Part shown: positions 40,243-50,029 of the stretch, one piece after another
Layout of the letters: each line of letters opens with the position of its first letter
How positions within the stretch are numbered: position 1 is the stretch's first letter
Assembly: GCF_012027425.1 (NCBI RefSeq)
Contig: NZ_SNUE01000002.1
Location: 271,688-335,687 of the forward strand
Reading direction: 5' to 3'
DNA: 64,000 nt
Source: Thermococcus sp. MV5
Lineage (GTDB): Archaea > Methanobacteriota_B > Thermococci > Thermococcales > Thermococcaceae
Program-made: the position numbers and the translations under genes
Notes under the pieces: generated by a model
Databases searched by the model: none
The model's input: the letters and a program-made list of their open reading frames with translations, nothing else
What the model was told of the DNA's origin: nothing

Positions 40243-40524
40243 TTGGAAATCACAATCGAAAAGTTTAAGCCCAAAGTTACTAGACCATTCAAAAGGAAAA
40301 ACGAGTATTGGGTTAAGCTTATCGATGAAAGCGGTGAATACATAATGAAGTTCAAAACCCCTTTGGAAGCTGAAGACGCTATTTATGGTCTTCTTGATCT
40401 ACAAGTTTATGGCGGAAAAGTCAAGCTAACTTTGAGAGAGGGAAATGTGATAGAGAACATTGAAGTTTTGGAACTTTACAAGCCTTCGGCAAAAGAGCTT
40501 GTTGATGAGTATTTTACTGATTAA
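40243..40524 (+). CDS. Small conserved Thermococcales protein, unknown function
   Basis: A 93-residue soluble protein with mixed strands and helices (VTRPFKRKNEYWVKLIDESG, then YIMKFKTPLEAEDAIYGLLD, GGKVKLTLREGNV). No known domain is recognised. The start is a TTG at 40243; GGAGGTGG at 40230-40237 stands five bases ahead of it, so the ATG at 40228 is not the start. The gene is followed by two T-runs and then tfe. Confidence 0.7.
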   Translation: MEITIEKFKPKVTRPFKRKNEYWVKLIDESGEYIMKFKTPLEAEDAIYGLLDLQVYGGKVKLTLREGNVIENIEVLELYKPSAKELVDEYFTD

Positions 40525-40534
40525 ACTGACGTCC

Positions 40535-40560
40535 TTTTTTATACATTAACCTCCTTTTTT
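40535..40560 (+). terminator. Paired T-rich terminator
   Basis: Two runs of six T residues (40535-40540 and 40555-40560) follow the stop codon of the 93-residue protein gene and precede the tfe promoter. Such tracts end transcription in Thermococcales. Confidence 0.55.
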
Positions 40561-40568
40561 CGACAAAA

Positions 40569-40580
40569 ACCTATATATAC
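40569..40580 (+). promoter_or_regulatory. Promoter region of tfe
   Basis: ACCTATATATAC is a strong BRE/TATA element about 100 bases before the TFE start codon. A second AT-rich element, ATAATATATAAATAG at about 40591-40605, lies closer, so two start sites are possible. Confidence 0.45.
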
Positions 40581-40670
40581 TATAGGGTCCATAATATATA
40601 AATAGAGCCACCTAAAAGAGCAGAAAAATTAATTTTTAGCATGAAATCCAATGATTTGGAGGGCTTATTT

Positions 40671-41186
40671 ATGGCAAGAAAAAGAACCAAGGAACTCATG
40701 AAGTTTGCAGAGGAAATCGGAGGAGAGGATGCAATAGAGGTAATCAAGGCTCTAGAAAAGAAAGGTGAAGCCACAGATGAGGAACTAGCTGAGGCAACTG
40801 GAATAAGGGTAAATACTGTACGCAAAATTCTCTATTCTCTCTACGACAACCAGCTCGCAGAATTCAGACGAACCAGGGATAAGGATACTGGATGGTACTA
40901 CTATTACTGGCGTCTTGAAACAAAAAGACTGCCTGAAATAATAAAAGCCAAAAAAATGCAAGAATTAAAAAAACTCAAAGAAGTGCTTGATGAAGAAACC
41001 AGGGAGATTTATTACCACTGTGGAACTCCGGGACATCCAAGGTTAACTTTTGATGAGGCCATGGAATATGAGTTCAGATGCCCTCTATGCGGAGAAATGG
41101 TTATGCAATATGACAACACCGAAATTGTGAAGGAACTTCAAGAAAAGATAAAAAAGCTTGAAAAAGAACTAGGGCTTAAAGTTTGA
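40671..41186 (+). CDS. tfe: Transcription initiation factor E alpha subunit
   Basis: Archaeal TFE, the equivalent of the N-terminal half of TFIIE-alpha, which stabilises the open complex by binding the RNA polymerase clamp. The 171 residues hold an extended winged helix (residues about 1-85; [20 protein letters not shown]) and a zinc ribbon with [11 protein letters not shown] and CPLCGE. A C-terminal coiled coil ([18 protein letters not shown]) ends the protein. GGAGG lies eight bases before the ATG at 40671. It is followed by the DUF2110 gene, as in other archaea. Confidence 0.95.
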   Translation: MARKRTKELMKFAEEIGGEDAIEVIKALEKKGEATDEELAEATGIRVNTVRKILYSLYDNQLAEFRRTRDKDTGWYYYYWRLETKRLPEIIKAKKMQELKKLKEVLDEETREIYYHCGTPGHPRLTFDEAMEYEFRCPLCGEMVMQYDNTEIVKELQEKIKKLEKELGLKV

Positions 41187-41221
41187 TTTTTGAATGAATA
41201 ATGAACTGCGGGGATGATGAT

Positions 41222-41962
41222 ATGGAGATAGTTATTCTTGAAAAAATTTATGGAGATCGAAGCGGTTTTGAAAAACTTAATAGGAAGCTTAAATCTCTTA
41301 TTGGAGATTTAGAAATCTCTTGGAAAGTAGGTATAACCCAAAGACAATGGGCAAAAATATCTCTAGAAGGAGAAGATGAGGAGGTTTCTACAAACCTCAT
41401 CAGGGAGGAATTTGGAGAAATTCCCTACAAACTCAGTGCTGTTGAAGAAGGGAGAATATGTAAAGGCCGTTTCGTCGACCTAGGAAAAATAGGGTATGGT
41501 GTTTATGTTGATATAGGGATTTTCTCGCCTGTTCCAAAAGACGCTCTCATTCCACTTTACTACCTCAAATCCACCTTTGGAGAAAAACCCGTTAGGCGGA
41601 TGATAAGAGAATTTGGGTGGATAGATTATCTTCCAGTTGAAGTCGAGGTAAAGAAGGTAGAATTTGGAACAAGAGAAATTGAGGTAGAATTTACAAAAAA
41701 ACAGCTCGCAAAGATAAATAAATGGTTGAATGACGGCCACGACAAGATTTTTATTGCTGGGACAGTGAGTGAGAATGTTGAAAAAGCTCTCATTGAAACA
41801 GGCCATTCACGAGATGTAATACGTTTAGAAGAACTTGGATTAATGGAGACTTTACTAGTTCTCAAAAAAGATACTCAAGCCCCAGGAATAATAAAAGAGA
41901 TTGGGCCATATTTAAAACCGGCAGTGTTCGGGGCGATAAAATTCCCAAGCGATTATCTTTAA
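41222..41962 (+). CDS. DUF2110 family protein
   Basis: A 246-residue archaeal protein of unknown function. The central part (KGRFVDLGKIGYGVYVDIGI) looks like an S1/OB-type strand pattern, and the C-terminus (PGIIKEIGPYLKPAVFGAIK) is strongly conserved in the family. Its gene follows tfe in many archaea, which suggests a link to transcription or RNA, but this is inference. The ATG at 41222 lies behind GGGGATGAT. The stop is 11 bases from that of the convergent membrane-protein gene. Confidence 0.82.
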   Translation: MEIVILEKIYGDRSGFEKLNRKLKSLIGDLEISWKVGITQRQWAKISLEGEDEEVSTNLIREEFGEIPYKLSAVEEGRICKGRFVDLGKIGYGVYVDIGIFSPVPKDALIPLYYLKSTFGEKPVRRMIREFGWIDYLPVEVEVKKVEFGTREIEVEFTKKQLAKINKWLNDGHDKIFIAGTVSENVEKALIETGHSRDVIRLEELGLMETLLVLKKDTQAPGIIKEIGPYLKPAVFGAIKFPSDYL

Positions 41963-41973
41963 AGCAAGGCTTT

Positions 41974-43323
41974 TCAAGTTAGATAAAGCTCAGTAATCAA
42001 CCTTACAGCAAGTCCAGAAGATACCAAGATGAGTGCAAGTATAGCCTCTGGAATTGCCAACACAAGCACCAAGTGAGATATGAAAAGCCAAAGTAATAAC
42101 GCTTTGCCTCCTTTCATTCTTAGTATTGATCTTCTAAACCTGAAGAGAACATAAGAAATTAAAATAAGCTGTACAATACCCTCTTTCATAAATAACACCA
42201 AATAATCAAAACGTATAACAAGGGGCCATTCAGGAAGAAGGACGTTAAAGTAACTCCTACCTGCAAGGAATATTACCGTAGTAAGACCCAAATACAAATA
42301 ATTCTTCATAGATTTTGTTGGAAGTGCAAGAAACATGAAAACTGGAATCAATAAGAGATAAGGCCAAATTAATGCCCCAAATCCCGTAATAACGGATAAG
42401 ATCATTATCTGTTTTATTAACTTAGAGTCCTCTTCAATAAGTTTCATATTTAAGACTATAGCCAGAACAGAAACAAGAAAGAGTATTCCAAATATTGCTC
42501 CGTCAAAAGTTTCCAAAGAACGCCTAAACGTAGGTGAAGCAAAAGTTAAGCCAAACACAACAAAACCAAGCTCCCTATATGGATTTGGGGCAATAAAAAA
42601 GAGTAAAGTCGCTATCAAAAATATCAAGAATAAATGAAGCACTAAAACCGCCTCTTCAGTTGGAGAATACAGACCAAAATAAAGATTAAAGAGTAATGTT
42701 AGAAGAGAACTTTTTTCCTGACCAATGAGAGCATTTTGGAAAGTTGACTTCAAGAATGCTTCACTTATTGTAAATAAACTCGAGTTAGAAAACCATAACG
42801 CAAGGAGAGCCACCACCAAAACATAGAAGAAATGGGTGTACTTTCCATGTTTCGAAAACAAAAATGTAAATAAAAATACTAACAAGGAGACAATTAAGAG
42901 AGCACCATATATTTCTTTAATTTCAAAGGCATATTTTTGAGAAAATGGTTTCTCGATTAAATACATATTCTCCTCGTTTCCAGTAAAAAATACTGCATTA
43001 TCCAGAACTATCACTGAAGGGTTCAATGAAGCTTCATAAGGAAGACCTGTTAAATCCCACAACTCCCTCATTTTTGGATTTTCATAAACATTTCCAACAA
43101 GAACAACAACCTCATGGCCCCTTTTCTTAAATCGGGAGAGCTTCGCGTCTAAATATGTTGCCCATGCTTGAGAGTACTCACTCTCACCTGAAACCACATA
43201 ATATCCCCTTTCATCATTAAGAAACTCCTCAAAAGCTTTTTCATCTGGATAGAAACTTAATTCTGCTGCAGAAACTAGAGGGAGCATCAATATTACAAGT
43301 AATATCAACAAGATCTTTTTCAT
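41974..43323 (-). CDS. Signal-bearing polytopic membrane protein
   Basis: A 449-residue protein. A signal peptide (KKILLILLVILMLPLVSAAE) is followed by an external domain of about 110 residues containing GHEVVVLVGNVYENPKMREL and then about nine or ten hydrophobic helices. The external part looks like a mixed alpha/beta thioredoxin-sized domain without a CxxC pair. No family is recognised; similar proteins occur in Thermococcales. The ATG at 43323 is behind GGTGACG. Confidence 0.7.
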   Translation of the reverse strand: MKKILLILLVILMLPLVSAAELSFYPDEKAFEEFLNDERGYYVVSGESEYSQAWATYLDAKLSRFKKRGHEVVVLVGNVYENPKMRELWDLTGLPYEASLNPSVIVLDNAVFFTGNEENMYLIEKPFSQKYAFEIKEIYGALLIVSLLVFLFTFLFSKHGKYTHFFYVLVVALLALWFSNSSLFTISEAFLKSTFQNALIGQEKSSLLTLLFNLYFGLYSPTEEAVLVLHLFLIFLIATLLFFIAPNPYRELGFVVFGLTFASPTFRRSLETFDGAIFGILFLVSVLAIVLNMKLIEEDSKLIKQIMILSVITGFGALIWPYLLLIPVFMFLALPTKSMKNYLYLGLTTVIFLAGRSYFNVLLPEWPLVIRFDYLVLFMKEGIVQLILISYVLFRFRRSILRMKGGKALLLWLFISHLVLVLAIPEAILALILVSSGLAVRLITELYLT

Positions 43324-43457
43324 TGGCGTCACCAGTCAAAATTGTACCTCCATTGACATGACTAATAAAAAGCTAAGAAATTTAAATTTTACTTTTCTCT
43401 TCCAAAAGCCTCACTGTTTCCAAGAACACGTCCAATTATTAAAAAAGATAGGAGGAG

Positions 43458-44339
43458 CTAATCATCACCCTTCTCTTTCTCCAACCTTATAGCAAGTTTT
43501 TGAGCAATTTCCATAAACGCTTTTGCTGCTGGTGTATCTTCAAAAAGCACTATGGGGGTACCATTGTCACTTGCCTCTCTTGCCTTAAGATCAATAGGAA
43601 CCTTTCCAAGAAAGTCTACTCCTTCTTTTTCTGCAAGCTTTTCTCCACCACCTTCTCCAAAGAGATCAATCTTATTTCCACAATGGGGACATATTAAGTA
43701 ACTCATGTTTTCAACAACAGCTACATAAGGAACTTCCATCTGCTTCATCATATTTGCCGCTTTTCCAGTGTCAAGCAACGCCACTTCTTGAGGAGTGGTA
43801 ACTATTATAGCAGCATCTAGACTTAATGTTTGAGTAACTGTCAAAATTTGGTCTCCAGTTCCGGGTGGGAAATCTACTATCATGAAATCTAAAGTTCCCC
43901 ACTTAACATCTCCGAGAAGTTGTTTAATGGCCTTTGTAACCAATGCTCCTCTCCAGATAATAGGTTGATCATCAGGCACCATAAAACCCATGCTCATTAC
44001 TTTAATTGGAGTTGTTTGTCCAAAAAAGTCATTCATTGGGGGTATCATCTCAAAATGTCCATCTTCAAACTTTTCGGCTAGAATTTCAGCTTTTTCAACT
44101 CCAAGCATTTTGGCAATATTTGGACCATGCACATCAGCATCAAGAACCCCCACAAAATATCCCTGCTTTGCGAGAGCTGCTGCTAAATTCACGGCCACTG
44201 TTGATTTACCAACACCACCTTTGCCACTTAAAACTGCTATTCTAAACCTCCACTGTTTCTCCTTCTCCTTAATTCTTTGTGTGAGAGGGTCGGTGCCTAG
44301 ACCTGGAACATTAAAAGTGGCAGGAGTTTTTATCGTCAT
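43458..44339 (-). CDS. Mrp/NBP35-family iron-sulfur carrier ATPase
   Basis: P-loop ATPase thought to assemble and deliver iron-sulfur clusters, relevant here to ferredoxin-dependent enzymes encoded next door. The deviant Walker A motif SGKGGVGKST is at residues 39-48, DADVHGPN follows, and the cluster-binding CPHC is in YLICPHCGNKIDLFG. The 293 residues fit the archaeal ApbC/Mrp type. The ATG at 44339 follows GAGGTGAT. It is the last gene on the minus strand after the POR/VOR cluster but separated from it by about 110 bases. Confidence 0.93.
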   Translation of the reverse strand: MTIKTPATFNVPGLGTDPLTQRIKEKEKQWRFRIAVLSGKGGVGKSTVAVNLAAALAKQGYFVGVLDADVHGPNIAKMLGVEKAEILAEKFEDGHFEMIPPMNDFFGQTTPIKVMSMGFMVPDDQPIIWRGALVTKAIKQLLGDVKWGTLDFMIVDFPPGTGDQILTVTQTLSLDAAIIVTTPQEVALLDTGKAANMMKQMEVPYVAVVENMSYLICPHCGNKIDLFGEGGGEKLAEKEGVDFLGKVPIDLKAREASDNGTPIVLFEDTPAAKAFMEIAQKLAIRLEKEKGDD

Positions 44340-44449
44340 TTTCATCACCTCGAATTTTTAGGCTAATCTAAGAAAAGAAGCTTAATCTTATAAGCTTTGC
44401 CCATAAATTACACAACAGTATACAAAAATGAGTAACAAAAAGAAGAAAT

Positions 44450-45397
44450 CTAAAGGAGCTCGACTTCCTTACCAAGAATTCTCCAAACCTCTTTGATCTG
44501 TCTCTTCAGTTCTTCAATTGATTCTGGCTTCTTGAAGAGGTGTTTGAATCTTCCCTGGAGTCTAAGATAGTCTTCAATTGGTTTCTTGAACTTTCCATCC
44601 TTGGGGAATCTTTGGAACTTAATGTTATGGAAGTCACCATTTTCAATTTCAAAGAGTGGCCATAGACCCGTTTCAATTGCCAGTTTTGCAAGCTCTACAG
44701 TCTTTTCTGGTGGAGTTCTCCATCCTGGAACACATGGAGCCAAAACTTGGACAAATGCTGGCCCATCAACACTTGCAGCTTTTTTCATCTTCCTGTAGAA
44801 ATCATATGGATCTCCAATGCTGGCTGTTGCAACATAAGGTACCTGGTGAGCTGCGGCTATCAGAGCTACCCATTTCTTTGGTTTGTCCTCACCAATTGAG
44901 TATTTTCCAGGTGGTGAAGTGGTTGTCCATGCTCCGTAAGGAGTGGATGAAGATCTTTGAATACCCGTATTCATGTAAGCCTCATTATCATACATGAGGT
45001 AAACCACATTGTGTCTTCTTTCAAGCATTCCAGAAAGAGCTTGGATACCGATATCTGCTGTACCACCATCTCCACCAATAGCAAGGATTTTTCCTTTTCT
45101 GCCAAGCTTCTTCCAAGCAGCATCAATACCACTTGCGACTGCACCAGCGTTTTCAAAAGCTACATGTATCCAAGGAGCTTTCCAAGCAGTATACGGAAAA
45201 ACGCCAGAAACAACTTCCATACATCCTGTGGCATGAGCAATGGCAAATGCGTTCGGATCGCCATATTTTGCTTCCATAGCCTCGCTAAATGCTTTTGTTG
45301 CGAGCCTCATGACTATTGCAGGACCACATCCAGCACATGCAGCATGACCAGGTGCCCAGTATTCGCGAGTTGTGATAGGGGGTTTTCTAACTGCCAT
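44450..45397 (-). CDS. porB: Pyruvate:ferredoxin oxidoreductase beta subunit
   Basis: Thiamine-diphosphate-binding subunit of POR, which converts pyruvate, CoA and oxidised ferredoxin to acetyl-CoA, CO2 and reduced ferredoxin. The ThDP/Mg motif is GDGGTADIG, followed by [18 protein letters not shown]. Cysteines in [13 protein letters not shown] and HATGCMEV bind the iron-sulfur cluster near the ThDP. The ATG at 45397 follows GAGGTGGT; a second ATG lies one codon earlier. It is the last gene of the porG-vorDAB-porDAB series. Confidence 0.95.
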   Translation of the reverse strand: MAVRKPPITTREYWAPGHAACAGCGPAIVMRLATKAFSEAMEAKYGDPNAFAIAHATGCMEVVSGVFPYTAWKAPWIHVAFENAGAVASGIDAAWKKLGRKGKILAIGGDGGTADIGIQALSGMLERRHNVVYLMYDNEAYMNTGIQRSSSTPYGAWTTTSPPGKYSIGEDKPKKWVALIAAAHQVPYVATASIGDPYDFYRKMKKAASVDGPAFVQVLAPCVPGWRTPPEKTVELAKLAIETGLWPLFEIENGDFHNIKFQRFPKDGKFKKPIEDYLRLQGRFKHLFKKPESIEELKRQIKEVWRILGKEVELL

Positions 45398-45407
45398 CAT
45401 AACCACC

Positions 45408-46592
45408 TCACAAAATCTCCTTCCTCAACCCTATCCAGTTAACTTCTTCAACCTTCTCTCCTTCAAGAGCTTTCTTTGATATCTCAACGACTTCTTCAAG
45501 TTGCTCGAAAGTAACATCCCTTCCACCAAGCCCAATTATGAAGTCAAGAATTATTGGCTTCTCCTTCTCGTTTACAAGTGCTCTGCTGACATCTGTGTAA
45601 ACAGCGCCACCAATTCCAAAACTTATATTCTTTTCAAGAATAGCAAGAACCTTTGTCTTCTTTGCAAGAGCCCTTATCTCCTCAATTGGGAATGGCCTGT
45701 AAACTGTCATCTTGGCTGCCCCAATTTTTACGCCCTCTTCCCTCTTCTTGTCAATGAACTCCTTAAGAGTTCCAGCCAATGAACCCATTGTGAGAAGAAT
45801 TACCTCAGCATCCTCAGTCCTGTATTCCTCGATCATGTGGTATTTCCTTCCAAACTTCTTCTCGAATTCATCAAAGACCTCTTTAATAACCTTTCTAGCG
45901 TTTTCCATCGCTTGCCAAACTGTGTATCTAGCTTCCATGTAATGGGCTGGAAATCCAAGGGCACCTTGAGTAATTGGCCTGGCTGGATCAAGATAGGCAT
46001 GTTTTGGCACATATTCTCCAAGGAACTCATCAACTACTTCTTGATCGGGTATCTCTACTGGCTCAACTGTGTGTGTCAATATGAATGCATCAAACCCAAC
46101 CATTGCCGGGAGAAGAACCCTCTCGTCCTCGGCAACTTTAAATGCTATAAGGATTAGATCCAATGCTTCTTGGTTGTTTTCAGCGTAGAATTGCATCCAA
46201 CCAGTGTCTCTCTCACTTATTGTGTCTTGCCAGTCATTCCAGATGTTAATTGGGGCACTCAGTGATCTGTTACCAATTGCCATAACTATTGGAAGCCTCA
46301 TACCCGCAGCTATAAAAAGAATCTCATGCATCAGGGCAAGACCCTGGGATGCAGTTGCCGTAAAAGCTCTAACACCTGCAGCGCTTGCTCCAACACATGC
46401 AGAAATTGCAGAGTGCTCACTTTCAACTTTTATAAATTCAGCGTCCATTTCCCCATCAGCCACAAATTCACTAATTTTCTCCGGAACGAGTGTTGATGGT
46501 GTGATTGGAAATGCAGCAACAACCTTTGGCTTTGCAAGTTTAGCAGCCCAAGCAGCAGCTTCATTACCCTTCATAACCTTTCTCATTGGCAT
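45408..46592 (-). CDS. porA: Pyruvate:ferredoxin oxidoreductase alpha subunit
   Basis: The 394-residue alpha subunit binds pyruvate and completes the ThDP site with PorB. The N-terminal [20 protein letters not shown], the segment [20 protein letters not shown] and [20 protein letters not shown] are characteristic. Assignment to POR rather than VOR is by order: it follows porD and precedes porB, as in Pyrococcus furiosus. GAGGTGGT precedes the ATG. Confidence 0.94.
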   Translation of the reverse strand: MPMRKVMKGNEAAAWAAKLAKPKVVAAFPITPSTLVPEKISEFVADGEMDAEFIKVESEHSAISACVGASAAGVRAFTATASQGLALMHEILFIAAGMRLPIVMAIGNRSLSAPINIWNDWQDTISERDTGWMQFYAENNQEALDLILIAFKVAEDERVLLPAMVGFDAFILTHTVEPVEIPDQEVVDEFLGEYVPKHAYLDPARPITQGALGFPAHYMEARYTVWQAMENARKVIKEVFDEFEKKFGRKYHMIEEYRTEDAEVILLTMGSLAGTLKEFIDKKREEGVKIGAAKMTVYRPFPIEEIRALAKKTKVLAILEKNISFGIGGAVYTDVSRALVNEKEKPIILDFIIGLGGRDVTFEQLEEVVEISKKALEGEKVEEVNWIGLRKEIL

Positions 46593-46602
46593 TCATACCA
46601 CC

Positions 46603-46920
46603 TCATTTGCTTTCTCTAACCATTTCAATTGCTTTAGTTGGGCATTCATTTGCACAAATTCCACAGCCCTTACAATAATCATAGTCGAAAACAGGATAGC
46701 TTTCTTCATCCAAGTATATAGCTGGTTCTGGACATAGGGTGTAACATAGGAAACATCTAATACACTTATCTTTGTCAAACTGTGGCATGAAAACTCTCCA
46801 TCCACCAGTCTTGTTAACGACGCTGCTTCCAGGAATGTAGACTACTGCTCCAGGTGTCATTTTTTCACTATACTCCTTTTGCACTCTCTCAATATCAGCT
46901 TTGAACGGACTTTCAGCCAT
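46603..46920 (-). CDS. porD: Pyruvate:ferredoxin oxidoreductase delta subunit
   Basis: A 105-residue ferredoxin-like subunit carrying two [4Fe-4S] clusters (CIRCFLCYTLCPEPAI and CKGCGICANECPTKAIEM). It passes electrons from the ThDP site to external ferredoxin. The start MAESPFKAD at 46920 follows GGGTGGT. Its cluster-2 region is almost identical at DNA level to that of vorD (about 46630-46690 against 49137-49196). Confidence 0.94.
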   Translation of the reverse strand: MAESPFKADIERVQKEYSEKMTPGAVVYIPGSSVVNKTGGWRVFMPQFDKDKCIRCFLCYTLCPEPAIYLDEESYPVFDYDYCKGCGICANECPTKAIEMVRESK

Positions 46921-46980
46921 ACATACCACCCCAAGTGAATTATACTCTTTTTCTTTAAATTTTTCGTAAAAATAAAAATA

Positions 46981-47916
46981 TCAGCCGAAAACCTCGGCCT
47001 TCTTTTTGAGTTCTTCCCATTCTTTTAGTACCCATTCTTGAAGTACTTGAATATCTTCTTTGGTCATGTATTTAAATCTTCCCTGTAATTTTATGAACTC
47101 CTCAAGAGGCTTGGGTTCCTTGTTTGGTGATGGCATGTTTATCTTATACTTGCCATTTTCATACTCAAAGAGTGGGAAGTATGCTGTTTGAACTGCTAAA
47201 CGAGCGAGTTCAATAGTCTTGTCAGTTGGTGCCCTCCATCCCGTTGGGCATGGAGCAAAGAGTTGTATGAACGATGGACCTTTAATACTCTTAGCCTTCT
47301 TGAGCTTTCTCATGAAGTCCTCTGGATAAGCAACACTTGCTGTAGCAGCGTATGCTGGCTTATGAGCTATCACAATGTCAATAACCTTCTTCTTTGGTCT
47401 GCTCTCAACAAAGTGTTTCTTTCCACCGGGAGTATTTGTTGTCCATGCTCCGTAAGGAGTAGATGAAGATCTTTGAATACCCGTATTCATGTAAGCCTCA
47501 TTATCATACATTATGTACAGTCCATCATGTCCTCTTTCAAGGAACCCACTCAATGCTTGAAGACCGATATCTGCTGTACCACCATCTCCTGCCCAGCCAA
47601 TCACCATTATTCCATCTTCACCCTTAACCTTATATCCTTTTGCCTTTAAAGCAGCTTCAATACCGCTTATAACTGCACCAGTAGTCTCAAAGGCTGTATG
47701 GAAGAGAGGAGCATTCAGGGCTGAATAAGGCCATGGACCCGCTATGATTGTTGAACAGCATGCAGGTATTGTGAAGATTGTTTTGTTTCCATAAGCCTTT
47801 AACACATACCTCAAGCCTAAAGAGGCCCCACAACCCTGACAGGCTGTGTGTCCAGCGTAAAAATGTTCTTCAGCAGGGAGTGTTAATTTCTTTTTCACAT
47901 CAGCCGGAAGTTCCAT
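46981..47916 (-). CDS. vorB: 2-Oxoisovalerate:ferredoxin oxidoreductase beta subunit
   Basis: ThDP-binding subunit of VOR, which oxidises branched-chain 2-oxoacids from valine, leucine and isoleucine to acyl-CoA. The 311 residues contain HTACQGCGASLGL, IPACCSTIIAGPW and the ThDP motif [11 protein letters not shown]. The length matches P. furiosus VorB. The ATG at 47916 lies behind GAGGTGAG. It differs from PorB mainly in substrate-contact regions, while one 70-base stretch is nearly identical (see findings). Confidence 0.93.
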   Translation of the reverse strand: MELPADVKKKLTLPAEEHFYAGHTACQGCGASLGLRYVLKAYGNKTIFTIPACCSTIIAGPWPYSALNAPLFHTAFETTGAVISGIEAALKAKGYKVKGEDGIMVIGWAGDGGTADIGLQALSGFLERGHDGLYIMYDNEAYMNTGIQRSSSTPYGAWTTNTPGGKKHFVESRPKKKVIDIVIAHKPAYAATASVAYPEDFMRKLKKAKSIKGPSFIQLFAPCPTGWRAPTDKTIELARLAVQTAYFPLFEYENGKYKINMPSPNKEPKPLEEFIKLQGRFKYMTKEDIQVLQEWVLKEWEELKKKAEVFG

Positions 47917-47921
47917 TTTTC

Positions 47922-49103
47922 TCACCTCTTTAAGTGGTACCATTCGATTTCCTTATCTAGTTCCTTCTTTTCAATTATTTCTTTCATATTCTTGGCAATT
48001 ACTCTCACGTCATTCACTGTTAAGTCTCTTCCTCCAAGTCCAACAATATAGTTCTTCATTACTGGGTTTGCATCAGTGTTGTAAAGAACACCCTTGGCCT
48101 CGTTGAAGAGAATCCCCTCTTGTCCAAATGAGAAGTTTCTATCAAGGACTGCTATCCCTTCCACGTTTTTGGCCAACTCATAAAGTTCTTCCTTGGGGAA
48201 TGGTCTGAACCAGCGAACCTTTGCAGCTCCTACCTTGTATCCCTCACTTCTAAGAACATCAACGGCCTCTTTGACAGTGCCCATTAGGGAACCCATGCCC
48301 ATGAAAACAATCTCTGCATCGTCCGTTCTATATAATTCTATCATCTGACTGTAGTCTCTTCCAAACCTTTCCCCAAATTCTTTACCGACTTCTTTAATGA
48401 CCTTTCTAGCGTTTTCCATAGCTTTTTCGATCTTGTATCTGAACTCATAGTAATCAGCTGGAGTACCTAGTGCACCAACTGAGAATGGGTTATCAAAGTC
48501 TGTTAATGTATAGAGAGGCTTTCTTGGTGGAAGGAAATCATCTATTTCTTCTTGGGTTGGCATATCAACGATATCGTACGTGTGGCTTAGGATAAACGCG
48601 CTTTCAATAACCATGACTGGGAGATTGACTTTTTCATGTTCACCAATTTTGAATGCCATTAGTACGCCATCATAGACCTCTTGATTGTTTTCAGCATAAA
48701 ATTGAAGCCATCCAGTGTCCCTTTGGGCAAGAGAGTCTGTTTGATCATCCCAAACACTCCACGGTGGAGCCATTGCTCTGTTAACATCTACCATCACTAC
48801 TGGGAGTCTTGCCCCAGCAGCCCAGTGAAGCATCTCATGCATCAGGGCAAGACCTTGAGCAGATGTTGCCGTGAATGTCCTTGCTCCAGTAGCTGAAGCA
48901 CCTATACAAGCAGCCATTGCAGAGTGCTCACTTTCAACTGATACATATTGAAGATTTTCAACTTCTCCATTAGCTATGAACTCAGCTATTTTTTCAATAA
49001 TTGAAGTCTGAGGTGTGATAGGATAAGCGGCTACAACCTCAACTCTCGCATGTTTCGCCGCATAAGCAGCTGCATAATTTCCACTTACAACTTTCTTTGG
49101 CAT
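47922..49103 (-). CDS. vorA: 2-Oxoisovalerate:ferredoxin oxidoreductase alpha subunit
   Basis: A 393-residue alpha subunit paralogous to PorA ([60 protein letters not shown]). The order after vorD and before vorB identifies it. GTGAGGTGGT precedes the ATG with three bases of spacing. It acts with VorB, VorD and the shared PorG in the cytoplasm. Confidence 0.93.
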   Translation of the reverse strand: MPKKVVSGNYAAAYAAKHARVEVVAAYPITPQTSIIEKIAEFIANGEVENLQYVSVESEHSAMAACIGASATGARTFTATSAQGLALMHEMLHWAAGARLPVVMVDVNRAMAPPWSVWDDQTDSLAQRDTGWLQFYAENNQEVYDGVLMAFKIGEHEKVNLPVMVIESAFILSHTYDIVDMPTQEEIDDFLPPRKPLYTLTDFDNPFSVGALGTPADYYEFRYKIEKAMENARKVIKEVGKEFGERFGRDYSQMIELYRTDDAEIVFMGMGSLMGTVKEAVDVLRSEGYKVGAAKVRWFRPFPKEELYELAKNVEGIAVLDRNFSFGQEGILFNEAKGVLYNTDANPVMKNYIVGLGGRDLTVNDVRVIAKNMKEIIEKKELDKEIEWYHLKR

Positions 49104-49112
49104 TTTACCACC

Positions 49113-49430
49113 TCACTTCTCTTCTCTTACCATGCTTATTGCTTTAGTTGGGCATTCATTTGCACAAATTCCACAGCCCTTACAATAATCATAGTCCACT
49201 GCGACATAACCATCTTCCTTTATGTATATTGAAGGCTCTGGACAAAACTTCCAGCAAATATAGCACTTTATACATTTGCTTTCGTCGATGACTGGTATGA
49301 AAGTTCTCCAATCCCCAGTAAAGTTCGAAAGTGTTGTCCCAAGGGTTATTGGAACCTCCGGATACTCTTCAACAGATTTAAATACCTTTTTTCCTGCATT
49401 TGCCTTCTTCTCCCCGAATAAAGTGTTCAA
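49113..49430 (-). CDS. vorD: 2-Oxoisovalerate:ferredoxin oxidoreductase delta subunit
   Basis: A 105-residue polyferredoxin-like subunit with two [4Fe-4S] motifs (CIKCYICWKFCPEPSI and CKGCGICANECPTKAISM). The start is a TTG at 49430, placed after GGGGTGA; it gives the N-terminus MNTLFGEKKANAG, equal in length to P. furiosus VorD. It is the first VOR-specific gene after the shared gamma subunit. Confidence 0.92.
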   Translation of the reverse strand: MNTLFGEKKANAGKKVFKSVEEYPEVPITLGTTLSNFTGDWRTFIPVIDESKCIKCYICWKFCPEPSIYIKEDGYVAVDYDYCKGCGICANECPTKAISMVREEK

Positions 49431-49471
49431 GACAATTCACCCCTTATAATGAATTTTAAAGGAAGGAAAAA

Positions 49472-50029
49472 TCAAAGTTCATAGACAACAGTCTTTCCAA
49501 ATGCTTCTCTTGCTGCCTTAGCGTTCTTCTCTCCAAGTTCTCCTGAGAAAGTGTCCTTAATAGCTTCTTCAACGCTTTCAATTTTAACCACACCAGTGGC
49601 CTTTGCCACTGCACCAAGTATTGAAGTATTTGTAATTGGCAACCCAAGAATTTCCAAAGCTATTGTTGTAGCATCAACAAGAGCCAACTTCGCTGGTTTC
49701 TTCTTGAGCTTCTCAAGAACTTCTTCTTTTGATTTCTCAGTGTTTATGATTACCATTCCACCCTCTTTAAGACCTGCTGTGACATCTACTGTGTCTAAAA
49801 GTGAGGGATCAAGAACAACTACCACATCAGGTTCATAAATCTGAGTTTTTATTCTAATAGGCCTTTCGTCTATTCTTGTAAATGCTGTAACTGGAGCACC
49901 TCTTCTTTCAACACCAAAAAACGGGAACGCTTGGACATACTTGCCTTCTAAGAAAGCTCCTTCGGCCAAGATGTTTGCAGCTGTAACTGCACCTTGTCCA
50001 CCCCTACCGTGAAAACGAATCTCTATCAT
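49472..50029 (-). CDS. porG: Shared gamma subunit of POR and VOR
   Basis: A 185-residue subunit used by both complexes in Thermococcales; only one copy is present in the cluster. Motifs [20 protein letters not shown] and [20 protein letters not shown] are diagnostic of the gamma domain of 2-oxoacid:ferredoxin oxidoreductases. GGGAGGAAG precedes the ATG at 50029. As the first gene of the seven-gene run it is probably transcribed from just upstream, in the 285-base gap before the phosphate transporter. Confidence 0.95.
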
